Shown here: positions 32,537 through 43,684 of the stretch, in pieces | How the letters are laid out: every line of letters starts with the position of its first letter | How positions within the stretch are numbered: the stretch's first letter is position 1 | Assembly: GCA_036245525.1 (NCBI GenBank) | Contig: BTPG01000004.1 | Span: 51,260,758-51,324,757 of the forward strand | Direction of reading: 5' to 3' | Origin: Semisulcospira habei | Lineage: Eukaryota > Mollusca > Gastropoda > Semisulcospiridae | Length of the DNA stretch: 64,000 bases | The notes under the pieces: generated by a model | Told to the model about the DNA's origin: nothing | The model's input: only the letters and a program-made list of their open reading frames with translations | The model's database searches: none | Made by a program: the position numbers and the translations under genes

Positions 32537-33368
32537 TTATGCCTGGTTATCGTTTGGCCCTGCTTACTGTCCTACTGGCACCGAAATAATCGGAAAAGAA
32601 ATGATTATTGGTTGTGGGTTTACTTTTAAACCTGCGGTATTGCAAACGATTGCATAAGCAAACACGTCATTTGAAACTTTCTAGACTGTGAGTCGACTTT
32701 ATACCTCTATAGGTGACCTGTTCCAACAAAAATTGATTGTTCCAACAAAAAGGACCATAAGTCGGAAATTTTGAGTTTTGAGATATTTACACCATTACAA
32801 TCTACTATTAATACAAATTAATTTGATGCACAAACTATTGTTGTAGATCTGTTATTAAGCGAGAAACATGCATTTAAAGTTGATCACTCAAACTAACCCA
32901 AGATGACCCCCTGCATTCCTTTCGGCCTGTAGCTCCATTCGACGGAAAGCGACTTAAGGTCCCTTTCGTGGGAACAGGTTACAAGATGTGAATCAGCAAA
33001 CGCTGACGTGTAGCCAACTACGACATACATATGCTATTTGTGGGCGATTACATCAGCAAACACGTGCTTTGGAATTTTCTAGGCTCCAAAACTGTCCCCC
33101 TTGTTTTGATGGGGACACTTTTAGTTGTTGAAGACAGTTTCAGTTGTAGGGGGGACAGTTTTGGAATCGAGAATGTTCTTTACTGCGCGAGAAAATTTTT
33201 TTGCCTATGCTGAGCCAAAATTAGCCAGCTGATTGTTCAGCTTTATGTACACTAAGCGGGTGTGTGTGTTATAAACCGGTGACGCGTGACGGCTTGACTA
33301 GCTATTCAGCACTATATACTGACTGTGTTGTAATCGTTGGTAGCTTTTGTTTTCTCCTACCGTGAATG

Positions 33369-33406
<38 letters not shown>

Positions 33407-33734
33407 CTATGGCATAAGCTGCGTATGTCTGTGCAGCACATGTTACGTATGTCTGTACGATGTATGCCGCGTGTCGCATACAATATTACCACATTCTTTA
33501 CATACTTTGATTAAAGTCGGGTTTGACAGCCTTGTTTGTTTTTTAATAACAGCCGCGTAAACACCTCACAGCCTATTTGTAAACTCATGTCAAGGCGTGT
33601 GTCCTTTATGTGTTGTGAAAAAGCAAAGAGAAGACACCAAACACACATGGAGCGCTGTGAAGAGAGTGTTGTGTACGATCGTATTCAAAATATAATCTCA
33701 CTGTGGCAGCGTTGATTGATTAATTAGCCATTGT
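32537..33734. other. Right end of Polinton without recognised genes
   Basis: No coding region is supported. Two related stretches at about 32655 and 33055 both read GCAAACACGT followed by a TTTCTAG-containing segment, a possible direct repeat. A GT microsatellite lies at 33371-33404. Confidence 0.5.
33371..33404. repeat. (GT)n microsatellite in Polinton
   Basis: About 17 GT units near the right end of the element. Confidence 0.95.
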
Positions 33735-33976
33735 TTAAAGAAGTCAATGACAGCATTAATTATTTAGGTGTGGTGGGGGATCTGCCTTAATAATCACGGG
33801 TTAGCAGCTGATAAAAAATCATAGCTTGAATAATTTCTGGGGTGGAACTAGTACGGCTAGGTAATAGAGGCATTGGCGGTATTGGGGTGGCGTTGGTTTG
33901 TCTAAATGGCTAGTTGATTAGAATAATTAATAGATTAGGGGATGGGTGGGCATCAACTGTCCAATATTGTATCTCT
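33735..33976 (-). repeat. Polinton right terminal inverted repeat
   Basis: 242 bp, the reverse complement of the left repeat, ending in ATTGTATCTCT followed directly by the GAACT duplication. Confidence 0.93.
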
Positions 33977-33981
33977 GAACT

Positions 33982-34739
33982 TTAGAGAAATGAGCAGCAC
34001 TTTTGGTGTCAATTTGACTGTCCCACCAGCGCTCTGTTAGGAAAATTTTACATATTCTGACCACCGCCACTACCACAAATAATTACCAACAATAAAATAA
34101 AGAAGGAAGAAAAAGAGAAAAAATACAAGCAGTCTAATCCACTGTCTTTATGTATTAACATGAACTAATGATTCCTTTAAAAAAAAAAAAAAAAGTCTCA
34201 GAAACGTCTATAATTGAGCTCAGAATCGGTCCAGTTATGTTCTCTTTGAATGTCAACAGATTATCATGGTCCGTCGGTTCATAACGTAATGTCTTCCATT
34301 ATCAAATAGCATCGGGGATGAAACGTCATGGGACGAAATGTGTTTGGGACGAACGGTCAGGGCGAATGCGCATAGACTGAGAGGCTCAAACAGGCCCTTC
34401 GAAACTTTCTAAGGCTAAATAAACAACTTTTACGGCACCTACAACTTCAAATATATGAATATGACGACTTTAAGTACTTAATAGTATGTGTTTATGTAGT
34501 TATTTTGGTTTAGGAGAGGTTATTCCGACTGTTTTCGGACAGCGTGATCGTGTAGCAAGGGAAGTAATCGACGCGACAACGGCAGTGGAAAACGGCTAAC
34601 TAGTACAACTAAATCAACTTTAATGTAAACCAAACTTCTAACATATGATTATTTTGTGTTTAGGTACGCAATAATAGTTACGGATATGGTTATTTCAGCT
34701 TAGGACAGGTTATTCCGGGTTTTAGTATGACCCGTTGAA
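33982..34739. other. Intron between Polinton and fossil hAT, nothing coding
   Basis: Contains an A-run near 34178 and two loosely related stretches around 34505 and 34700, both with GGTTATTCCG. No coding signal. Confidence 0.45.
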
Positions 34740-35127
34740 AGAGACAGATTGTTTTGAACAGTTCCGACAGTCAGCATTACAGTCTGCTCTGATCACAGAC
34801 TCTTCCTCAGTCTTGATACTCTGTGACGGTATGAATTTTATAATGGGTGAGCACTGAGCAGCAGTCTTCGCAGTTGCCTCATTGAGTTTGTGGGATTTTT
34901 TTTTTCTCACAATGGTACTCGATGTTGTACACACTGACCTGAGTGCGCAATGCCGGGAACTGAAAATCAGCCTTGCAGTAGGCACATCTTGCATACGCGT
35001 TTTCTGCAGCAGAAGCCTATATCCCTAGAATCTTCTTGTATCTGTCCATAAATATCTGTTCCCTCTTCTTTTTCTTCGAAAAAGGCTTTGTAGAGGCATC
35101 ACAATTGCTCGTTTGACGCTTCAACAT
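34740..35127 (-). pseudogene. Possible BED zinc-finger fragment of an old hAT transposase
   Basis: On the minus strand a frame from ATG 35127 reads MLKRQTSNCDASTKPFSKKK and then KILGI before a stop. Past the stop the same frame gives AYCKADFQF, which resembles the first Cys pair region of a BED finger. The rest is decayed. Identification is tentative. Confidence 0.3.
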
Positions 35128-35192
35128 CTTGCCGCGTGCCGACCAAAATATGGTGGTAAAACGAACAAAGAGTTATCGTTCTTGGCAATGAA

Positions 35193-35576
35193 TTGATTGA
35201 TTGATTGTACATTGCTTAACGTCCCGACAGCAACAAGGCTTTCTCAAGACGTGCCTGCACTGCTTGTGAAAAAAATAAACAGAACATTGAATGTATGTCG
35301 CTAGCCGGTCAAATACGTTAAATAAACCTATCACATGGGGCCTAAATAAAGCTAAGACCATTTAGCAACACACATCCAATATCAAGAGCTACAGGCAGTG
35401 CAGACAGTAGGGAGAGTTTTAAAAAGGCAAAGACAGGTGAATGGACAAAGGGTAGACAGAAACACATGCCCCAGAATAGAGAGAAAAACCCACCCTGTGG
35501 GGCTGACCAGGGTAACCCTGGGAACTAAAAAATACCTAACCCCACCCAAGTCCCCCAGGGCAGACCCGGGTGGGGA
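35193..35576 (-). mobile_element. SINE-like element, copy 1 of 4
   Basis: A 384-bp element on the minus strand. Its head begins with GGGTCTGCCCTGGGGGACTT and its 3' tail is CAATCAATCAAT-type repeats after GGGACGTTAAGCAATGTACA. TCTTGGCAATGAA is duplicated exactly at 35180-35192 and 35577-35589. No ORF and no clear A and B boxes are visible, so the origin of its head is unknown. Confidence 0.88.
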
Positions 35577-35994
35577 TCTTGGCAATGAAGATTGAAATTG
35601 TGAATCGTGTTTTTTTCCGGATTTAAAAAAAAAATTGATCGTATTTATTTTCGTTTTTGCGTACTGGGGTACTGTTCCTAAAAATTGCGTACAAAATACG
35701 CAAAAAAACGTATGGGTAAACAGGTCTGCACAATGTCCGGCTTTGTCAAGAGTGTGTGGTGGCTGGCTAGGTGTCGAGCGAGTGGTCACTGGCCCGTCGT
35801 GCTTTACCGTACTGTTTGGCTGTGACCGTAAATTTCATTTGCAACACAAATGTGACAATAAACACTAGGTGACCATAAAATGGGGTGACCAAACTGGCAC
35901 AAGGACAGCCCATGGCCCAAGAAGAGGAACAAAACACAAAAAAGAATCTGTGATTCAGCACAGCAAACACACATGTAGTCTAAAAACAGTAATT

Positions 35995-36207
35995 TTAAAG
36001 CTTTTCATCCTGATATACTTTTGCTTGAAATAAATTTGACTATGATAGTTCATGGGTGGTGCCAGAATAGCTTGGCGCCTCAGGCGCCAAGCTATTCTGG
36101 CACCACCCTTGAACTAAAATGGTTGATCTATTTCATAATCTGTAATGTAGCCTTCATAGGACAATGAAAAAACTTTAAAAAATCAGCCTCAGAATGTAAT
36201 GGGTTTA
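35995..36207. mobile_element. TTAA-type palindromic MITE, copy F, next to exon 4
   Basis: It runs from TTAA at 35995 to a mutated TTTA at 36204-36207. The core hairpin (GGTGCCAGAATAGCTTGGCG with mirrored arm) is nearly perfect. It belongs to the AATAGC subfamily. The end is 77 bp from the exon 4 splice donor. Confidence 0.75.
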
Positions 36208-36283
36208 CACAACACACAGGTGTAAGCAAACATTTGCACACATGCACACACACAACATAATCATCAACAGAATAAGGACATAC

Positions 36284-36421
36284 CCCCAGGGGAAATGCCT
36301 GTCCGTCCCCGCATTGGCTGTTGCCAGTGTGGTTGCGGAGGTACTCATACTCATCGTAGGGTGGGTCCTCGTACCACACCGGGTAGTTAAAAAGATTCTC
36401 AGTTCTCTTGTCATTACCAGA
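36284..36421 (-). CDS. TMEM87: TMEM87-like exon 4
   Basis: The exon is 138 nt (46 codons), phase 0 at both ends, with acceptor TTTTTCAG and donor GTATGT. The product is rich in Tyr, Asp and Glu (YEDPPYDEYEYLRNHTGNSQ) and includes an N-H-T sequon and a cysteine. The next exon in the window is 31.9 kb away at 4352, because a Polinton, a LINE and several MITEs occupy the intron. A palindromic MITE ends only 77 bp from the splice donor of this exon. Confidence 0.7.
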
Positions 36422-36485
36422 CTGAAAAATCAAAACAATCCATGTAATAATGATTGCAAACAAGAATGGCATGCAAAGCCGTTAT

Positions 36486-38716
36486 GGCTCACATGCATGA
36501 CCGATCAACATACTTAATCTGACCTTTGTGATCTTGACCTTTCCCACAGGTCATTGAAGTAAGCAAATGCTCTCACATAAGGAAAGTGTTGGCTTTTGTA
36601 CCTGTAAAATTTTCACTTTTGTCAACCTCCCATGACCCTTGACCTTTATGATTAGTGAACAAATTAGTATGCTTAGAAAAATCCTATCATCAGCTACCTT
36701 TTTTCTACATTTGCTTGAAATGTTTAGCAAAAATTCTGAAAAAAAACCTAAAATTCTCAAAAAAATCTTACTAAGGTATCTCTGTACCAGGTGTACCAGG
36801 TTTGCAATGAAGTTGTAAATAGTATCTGAGAAAAAAAAAAAAAGGTTATTTGTGACCTATTTCCTGTGACCCTTGACCTTTCTGATAGGTCATCCAAATT
36901 AGTATGCATTGGAAGGCCTTACCATCAGGTATCTCTGTACCACGTTTGGGTCTGAAGTTGTGAATAGTATTTGCGAAAAAAACATCTTTCGCCAAAATAT
37001 GGCTATTTTTTACCTATTTCCTGAGCTCTTGTGACCCTTGACCTTTCCGAGGGGTGAAGTACTATGCATAGAAATGTTTAAAGTTATTCTCCCCAGGTTC
37101 AAGCATTTCAACACAGTCGAAAAACTGTCTGCAACAGATACTGCTGACAGTATTATGTATGGGTCCTTTGTGTACTAACTTAGGGCTTTATGATGAAAAT
37201 ACAATGCCAAATGTCGAAATTCATCGTTTGGTGGATGTGTTGTTTTTGTACCCGAGAGCGCAAATTATCGTCTGCATCAGCCTCGTTTTGAATTTGTGCA
37301 TATTTACTAGCCTACGTCACAAGGCAGAACCCAGTCAATACTGCGGATGACGGAGGTCATCATTGTGGGTAGACACATGACAGTGTAGACATTTACTGAT
37401 GTTCTCCAGCATCCCTTTGACATAATTTTCCACGAGAATGTAAAATAAACCTTCCATATTCGCTATGCTGTCAAAATCAATGCGGGCTCCGCTTGACCTG
37501 CTACCCTGAGTAACGGGCAATCGCGCTGGGGGTGTGGCTTCTTCGACTCTCTCCGCGCCAAGTGACTGAGCCAGCGTCACGAAACAGAACAGTGGTATTT
37601 ATACCCACTTTCTGCATTGCAATTTCACATCTCACACATCAAAGTCTACGTAACTAAAAGCACCTCTGGAAACAACAAATGCACCATTGCAGCAGAAACA
37701 CTACCTCTGTGAATCGAGTGAATGAGAGCCCGCACAGACAAAAACGTGTCACGACCATCGATGTCGGCAGTGCCGCAATTTTGACACACAGGCCATAGTT
37801 TTTAGATCCTTGCAGCATAAAATCTGATGAACTAGCTCGTAACTTTATGATAAAACAGGTTTAAAATCTTGCAAAATCAGTGAGAGATAAATTCTACTGA
37901 AGATCATGAATTCTGAAAATCACTAGAGCTCGCGGAACTATAGGAACGACAAAGACCGTAGCCGGATTACTTACTGATTCACATAGCAAGAAAGCGACAA
38001 ATTCCGGATGGGCGGTCAAGCGAAGCTTTATATATTCCCTTGTCTGATGTCAATTCTACTTAGGGGTATCTTGTCTCTCTTTCTCCTCTTTAATTCCGAG
38101 TCTCTCATTGTCGGCTGGCGCGAGTCGACTGATACTTTCTTTTTTCTTCGGCTGGTTCATCCGCCATCTTGTATCTGATTGGTTATAATTATGCAGATGA
38201 CCTAAGGTCGTATAGAATAGTTATGACATCAGCTACCATCGCCTATCAGAAGCAATCTTTTGATTTGGTCCAGCCACAAGATTCCGATGGCCTCTTTTCG
38301 CTTTGAAAGGACGAAAGCAAGCATTTGGTGGGACAATAGGGTGGGTGTGTATACTGAATCCCAGTAAAAGTTTCTTGCAAACTGAAGCATTAAAAAAGGT
38401 CAGGACTGCCCCTTTAACCATCAGGTATCTTTGTACCAAGTTTGGGATTGAAGTTGTGAATAGCACTTTAAAAAACATAAATCTTGTCAAAATATGGCTA
38501 TTTTTTACCTATTTCCGGATTTCCTGAGATCTTGACCTTTGAGAGAGGTCACTCACATTGGTATGTTAGAAAGATTTTGCCACAAAGTATCCTTGGGCCA
38601 AGTTTGAAGACTGTGGCTTGAATAGTCTCCAAGAAAATGCCAATATTAAAGTTTACCATGGACGTAAGACGACCACTGGCCCAAAACATAACTCACTTTT
38701 GCTTCGCACGTGAGCC
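36486..38716. mobile_element. Old DNA-type repeat with GGCTCACATGC / GCACGTGAGCC ends, copy 1
   Basis: It starts at GGCTCACATGC and ends at GCACGTGAGCC, mirrored short ends. The interior is built of repeated TGACCTTTG-like and GTACCAAGTTTGGG segments. Copy 2 at 60734 matches it in order. A 1.3-kb TTAA-bounded insertion interrupts it at 37079-38417. Homology begins slightly before the left end, so boundaries are approximate. Confidence 0.65.
37079..38417. mobile_element. TTAA-bounded insertion in the old repeat
   Basis: TTAA stands at 37079-37082 and 38414-38417. Joining the flanks restores the segment seen uninterrupted in copy 2 (CATAGGCAGATCTTACCATC). Inverted termini are weak (TTAAAGTTATTCTCCCC versus TTAAAGGGGCAGTCCTG). 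No transposase is visible. Probably a piggyBac-like non-autonomous element. Confidence 0.6.
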
Positions 38717-38876
38717 AAAAATCAAGGAAAAAAAAGAGTAAGATTAAGAAAAAGAAATATCGGTTAAAAAAACCCACCACAGCTTATATATCCAGCGGAT
38801 ATATGAATGTTTTCTGTTGCCACAGATGCCTAAAAACACTGCCTGACTAATTTACCATCTCCTTGTTTAACCCTTC

Positions 38877-38957
38877 GGCTGTCAGCAGTTGTGTTTGCCA
38901 TTATGATTCCTGCAAAAATCATTGTGATAAAACTTCTACCAAAAGCCAAAGGGTTAA
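38877..38957. mobile_element. Short TTAA-flanked MITE (81 bp)
   Basis: Bounded by TTAA at both ends with inverted ends TTAACCCTTCGGCT and AGCCAAAGGGTTAA-like (one mismatch). Followed at 38985-39042 by a half-core of the large palindromic family (CCATGATAGTTCAAG). Confidence 0.55.
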
Positions 38958-39210
38958 TCTATTTGACCCCAACAGAGTAAAACAAGAGATGGAGCCACCA
39001 TGATAGTTCAAGTGTAACACCCAACTAGCTTTGGTGCCCGATTACATGGTTGGCTCCTGCATGCAATGTGTGTGTGTTTGGTACTGTAAACAGTGTGTGT
39101 GTGGAACTGTAAACAGTGTGCATGTTACTGTAAACAGTGTGTGTGTGTGTGGTACTGTAAGTGTAAACAGTACCAATGGGGTTGAACACAGAAGAGTAAG
39201 AAAGCAGTAC

Positions 39211-39323
39211 CTGGCTGATGTTGGTGGTCTGTTCCTCAGCACTCAAGAACTCCAGGGCGCATGGTGACGCACGGAGCATCCATTCTATGTCAACCGCAAC
39301 ATCCCCTTTACAGTGCAGAACCA
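39211..39323 (-). CDS. TMEM87: TMEM87-like exon 3 with conserved Cys/Trp core
   Basis: The exon is 113 nt, starts after CACACAG and ends at CAG|GTACTGC, closing in phase 0. It encodes VVLHCKGDVAVDIEWMLRAS and continues with P-C-A-L-E-F. The spacing HC-x-G-x4-D-I-x-W-x-L-x4-C-x2-E is the most diagnostic part of the gene. TMEM87 lumenal domains carry the same two cysteines flanking an I-x-W-x-L strand, probably a disulphide. An N-glycosylation sequon (N-I-S) lies at the end. Confidence 0.75.
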
Positions 39324-39477
39324 CTGTGTGGAAACAGACAAGATTTAAAGTTAACCCCTTAACTACACTAACACGTCAAATTCCTCAGTTTCATGTTTAC
39401 TTTTTTAAAAAAAATCAAAATTGGTGACTGAATTCTCTGTTTATTATTCTGGAAGTCCACATTATTATTTTTCAGAA

Positions 39478-39720
39478 TTAACCTTGTGGCCTCAAGGTCC
39501 CATTTCTCGAATTTTGGAAGTTTTGCCTAATGACTATGTACCAGTTGCAGGAGATGGATTGACCATTGTAATTCAAGGGTATTGACAGATTAGCTTGGCG
39601 CCTTCAGGCGCCAAGCTAATCTGGCACCACCCTTGAATTATCATGGTCTGTATATCCTGCTGATCCTATATATCCTGCTGTAGGGACTTGGGGCTAGGGA
39701 CTTGGGGCTAAAAGGGTTAA
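39478..39720. mobile_element. TTAA-flanked palindromic MITE, copy H
   Basis: TTAA at 39478 and 39717. The core includes GCTTGGCGCCTTCAGGCGCC and mirrored arms. The right end carries a short duplication of GGGACTTGGGGCTA. It lies in intron 2. Confidence 0.78.
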
Positions 39721-40225
39721 GTATTTCTTGAATGAATGCCCTGAACATAGTCCTGGTTGATCTTATTCATACGACTTGTCTCCTTATCATTAATATCAAA
39801 GGCAAAGGATGCTAGCCCATCTCAGATCATGTGTGACAAACACATGCTGTTGCCGCCACCAGTTGTCCGTTTTGTCATTGCCGCAGCAATGGACGCTTTT
39901 GCATAGTGACATCAGTAGCAGATGTCACTTTTGAATTTTACATCACTGCCAAGTGACAAATCCAAGGGAGTTGGTGCAGTTAAAAATAAATTAAAGAAAA
40001 AATTGCAAAGAATGACATCAAAAGAATGTTTTGCTGAAAATCACAGGTCGGACTCCTAGGTCCATAGGCAGGGGCGGTGGGGAGTGATGGGAGGCTCATC
40101 TGCTGGCTGTTTGACTGTACGAATCTACCATCATTGCTCTAGTCTAAGTCATTCATATGCCGCCACCATTTGTGAGGGCTCATAGTCATAGGTGTCGGGA
40201 AGAAAGAGGAGTGATAGATGTGTGT

Positions 40226-40256
<31 letters not shown>

Positions 40257-40309
40257 GGTGGAGGGGATATAGAGGCTCACTCATAACTGTCTTAAAGCCA
40301 GCCATACAC
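39721..40309. other. Intron 2 segment with a GT/G tract
   Basis: No coding signal. A GT run (40219-40240) passes into a G-run to 40258. Confidence 0.5.
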
Positions 40310-40399
40310 TTAACCCATTTAGCCCCAGGACCCTGCAGCAGGAGATGAATTTATCATGAATTCAAGGGTAGTGCCGGATGAGCTTGGCACCTGAAGGCT
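40310..40399. mobile_element. Half copy of the palindromic MITE, copy I
   Basis: It begins TTAACCCATTTAGCCCC and contains the left arm up to GAGCTTGGCACCTGAAGG, then stops at the hairpin centre. Breakage at the apex suggests cleavage or repair loss at the palindrome. Confidence 0.7.
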
Positions 40400-40742
40400 C
40401 ACAAAGATGTGTGTGTTGTAGATGGAATGAGCATGCAATTTATGTCTTTGTTTGAATGTCACACCTGAGCATAACAGGCATGTCCTAAAGGAAACGTCAG
40501 GTAGAGAGGGGGTGTGGGATAATGGCTATGAACAACTGAAACCGTGGAAGTAATAAATGCCAATTCAATGCAGACAAGTCCCCAGCCAAGGATGGCAAGT
40601 CACCAAATCACTCAGGTGTGAGACTGCCTAATCCCCCATGCTCTTATAACACAATAGCCAATACAAAAGACTTTTAAACACCTGCTGTCAGATCAAAGCC
40701 CTTCCATCCCCATGGTATGCTCGTTGTGTAGTTGGTCACTTC

Positions 40743-40957
40743 TTAACTCATTCTACCCCAACACCGAAATCCCCAAATTTTGCCATTGTCCTCTGAAGAC
40801 TGCATTAGCAGTGCAGGACACAGATCGACCATGATAGTTCAAGGGTGATGCCAGAATAGCTTGGCGCCCATAGGCGCCAAGCTATTCTGGCATCACCCTT
40901 GAACTATCATGGTCGATCCTTATCTTGCTGTGGTGTGTCTGGGGTAGAATGAGTTAA
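40743..40957. mobile_element. TTAA-flanked palindromic MITE, copy J with perfect 45-bp arms
   Basis: Termini are TTAACTCATTCTACCCC and its mirror GGGGTAGAATGAGTTAA. The core arms 40824-40868 and 40873-40917 are perfectly complementary around a 4-nt loop. The TTAACTCATTC end matches the piggyBac-like element at 17034. Confidence 0.88.
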
Positions 40958-41968
40958 CACAGGTAGTAGTAAATAGCAACAAGGTGAGTCATATCAGAGA
41001 ACCCAGTGTGCAGTTGAGTCCCGTTTTTTTAGATTCTCCTACACAGAGCACACTGAATTCCTACTTCTAAAAGTCCCAAAACGCATTGTTTTTTATTCTC
41101 ATCAGCCATTTTCTTAGAAATTGCCAAAAAACAAACAAACATGTGTTTCGCCCCGAAGCCAAGTCAAACTCAAAGGGTCTATCAAAGGGTGTATCTTGTG
41201 TTTACCTGTCCCACTTTCTGTCTCACTCCATCATGCACATAGCGGGGTGCAGTGCCCCTGAAAGCTGTAGCAGGTATTTGCTTCAGTTATTGCCCAACAA
41301 TTTTAATTTTTAAAAAGGCTGCATCCAGTTTTAATTTGTGAAGCGGCAACATTCTTGTCACTCTCACGGCTGATGTACCCCGTTGCATGCAGGATGGGGC
41401 GAGATCAAAAGTGGGATAGATAAACAAATGCAATTGCAAGATAGACCCTTTGACTCAACTTCAGGGTGCAAAACGATTTTTCCCCACTTTTCCCCCGCTC
41501 CAATTGTTAATAAAACAGTTGATGAGAATTGAAAACAATACGTCAGGGTGGGAAATTTCAAGTTGGATTTCAATGTGTTTTATGTAGATCTGTGTTGTAT
41601 TAAAATCTAACTTAAGTGATCCCACTGCATGCTGGATTCCCCGATGTGACCTAATGACCAGTTATCAATGATTAGCCCATGCCTGTGGTAGAGAGTGTCA
41701 AGGCCCCTTTCAGCTGCAGGGGTTCAGTTATTCAATTATCAAAGCTCTACCTGCACAAGATCTTCTCTAGCTGTTCCTTAGAAGGAGGGGGTCATCGGGA
41801 TTCAAACACTTTAACACTCCTTCTGTCTATAAAAGGCATAGACTATCATGGGCCCTGTAGCTATTGAAAGTCTGTGCCTGACTGGGTTCCACTCTATCTG
41901 TACCACATATAGAACATATCAGTATATTTAGGGCTAGAATGAGCATGCATTGACACCTTAACACACAT

Positions 41969-42208
41969 TTAACCCATATCATACCAAGGCTAAAAGCTTC
42001 AAATCTATACACTGCCCATATGCAAGCTACATTTATACTATATAGTACTTACAGATTAGGAATAAAGGATATAGACCAATGGTTTTAGTTCAGGGTGGTG
42101 CCAGAATAGCTTAGCGCTTAGAGGCGCCAAGCTATTCTGGCACTACCCTTGAACTATTTTAGTCAAACGTATTTCACACACTGGTGTATTCTGAATGATA
42201 AGGGTTAA
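41969..42208. mobile_element. TTAA-flanked palindromic MITE, copy K
   Basis: TTAA at 41969-41972 and 42205-42208. The AATAGC-type core is slightly mismatched (GCTTAGCGCTTAGAGGCGCC). Its right TTAA is shared with the next element at 42205. Confidence 0.75.
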
Positions 42209-42957
42209 CTCTTTCCCATCGTAACATTCTCAGCGAGTCAGTTCCCTGCAGACTTAGTAGGAAAAGGACGTGTGTTCCCTGGTGACGTAAATTTCTGGGG
42301 TAGATTGAATTAATTTTCACAGCCTCCCAAGGTAACAACCATAAATAAATTGGGTATCGTTGGAAAGAGAATTAAAAGTACTTTTCAAAACTGCATGTGT
42401 TTGTGCATCAGTTTAGTGGGAAATCGAACCAATTTGATTATTATGCAACAGAACAAACATGGCGGAGCAAAAAAATGAGAAACACGGTTTTGGTAGCAAC
42501 AGTGTACATGGAAAGAAAAACCCAGATTTACTCACCAACATGGCAGAAAATTGTATTCCACAAGCAAATAAATCACACATGAGATCTGTCCCTTCTTGAA
42601 TCACAATTTTGCTAGCTAAAAATCACTGTTGAAACCGCGCTCATGAGGATCGAACAAGCACATCGTCAGAGACGATCCAAAGCACGCCGTCGGCTACTTT
42701 GGCCTTGTTCCAACACCATCGGACAAAGGCATTCACTTTCAGATATTTTAGAAATGGTTGGTGAAACATATTATAGTGGTTGCTTCCCTTAGACCGATAG
42801 CTCTTCTTCATGTGAGTTTTTTAACAACGCAACCCTAGAATACTAGTGACTCGTCTATAGACGGCAAGAGCATAATGCTATAGCGTAAGCGTTTTGATGG
42901 CTAAAGGTTTGTTTGGGCTAACGTTAAACCGGAAGTGTTCCGATTGGAAAGAGTTAA
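42205..42957. mobile_element. 753-bp piggyBac-like MITE abutting copy K
   Basis: It begins TTAACTCTTTCCCATCGTAA and its other end, reverse-complemented, begins TTAACTCTTTCCAATCGGAA. TTAA is at both ends, and the left TTAA is the right TTAA of copy K, so one inserted at the border of the other. No ORF of note. Confidence 0.75.
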
Positions 42958-43623
42958 TGACACCTTGACACACCCTTTTCAACACCTCGACTGGACACCA
43001 AAGTTGACAGTAATTTGAGTAAGCTGTAGCCATGATATAAATAACTTAAAGAACAGATCCATATTAACTGTGAATGCTCATGAGAATCCACATCTTTGGC
43101 AGATGAATGAGACTTGCTGACAAAAAATCTGAAGGCCTAGGAGTGTTTTGTATTGCATTATACATAGTAAAATAAATAATAAAAATTATAAATATTTATA
43201 CAGGCATGTGAATTGCAAGGCTTTAAACTCTACTATTTAAACAAAAAGTGGTTCATCAAGACATGATGTGTACATGCTTAGGACAAGGGGTGTGTGCGTG
43301 TGTTGTTACCGAGTGATTTATATTGCATAAATTAACAAGAAGTCTGCCATAATTTAATCTGTATGCATACATATAGTGAACGCGTTTGCTTGACCTGTCT
43401 CTGGTTACCATTACAGTTGTGGTGCCAACCCAGACAGTTTTCTTTTATTCCTGAATGCAAATGGAGCAAATATGCATCTACCAGCTAAAGGCATGAATGC
43501 TCTTTAATTTAAGCCTCTGCCGCTTGCAGAAACACATGAGAATCTATGATTCTTACAGATGGATCTGGTGGGATAAGTGAATGAATGCTGCGTGCCAGAA
43601 TGATGACATCTGATACTACAGAC
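42958..43623. other. Intron 2 close to exon 2, nothing recognised
   Basis: AT-rich, no repeat or coding signal noted. Confidence 0.5.
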
Positions 43624-43684
43624 CTGACACCGACACCATGCTGTCCTTGTACATGTGCTTGGGAAATGCCAGCAAGTTAAAATT
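43624..43684 (-). CDS. TMEM87: TMEM87-like exon 2
   Basis: This 61-nt internal exon follows the acceptor TTTTGCAG and ends at a GTCTGT donor. It reads NFNLLAFPKHMYKDSMVSVS plus one base, so it leaves phase 1, which exon 3 completes with TG to make Val. The segment corresponds to the beta-strand-rich start of the lumenal domain. The intron to exon 3 is 4.3 kb and holds several palindromic MITEs. Confidence 0.7.

Larger units (their letters stand above)
9780..33976. mobile_element. Polinton/Maverick DNA transposon, degraded, with four nested insertions
   Basis: The element is bounded by terminal inverted repeats starting 5'-AGAGATACAATATTGG and is flanked by GAACT on both sides (9775-9779 and 33977-33981); counting six bases gives one mismatch each way. 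It encodes the Polinton hallmark set: integrase, protein-primed DNA polymerase B, packaging ATPase and double-jelly-roll capsid protein. Removing the SINE (180 bp), the piggyBac-like element (706 bp), the RTE (3347 bp) and the hAT (3757 bp) leaves about 16.2 kb, within the usual 15-20 kb. Point lesions in at least seven genes show that it is not functional. It lies wholly within intron 4 of the TMEM87-like gene. Confidence 0.95.

Noticed and set aside
32712..32986. Possible small inverted-repeat element with ACCTGTTCC / GGAACAGGT ends
   Set aside because: Only about ten matching bases per end and no target duplication.
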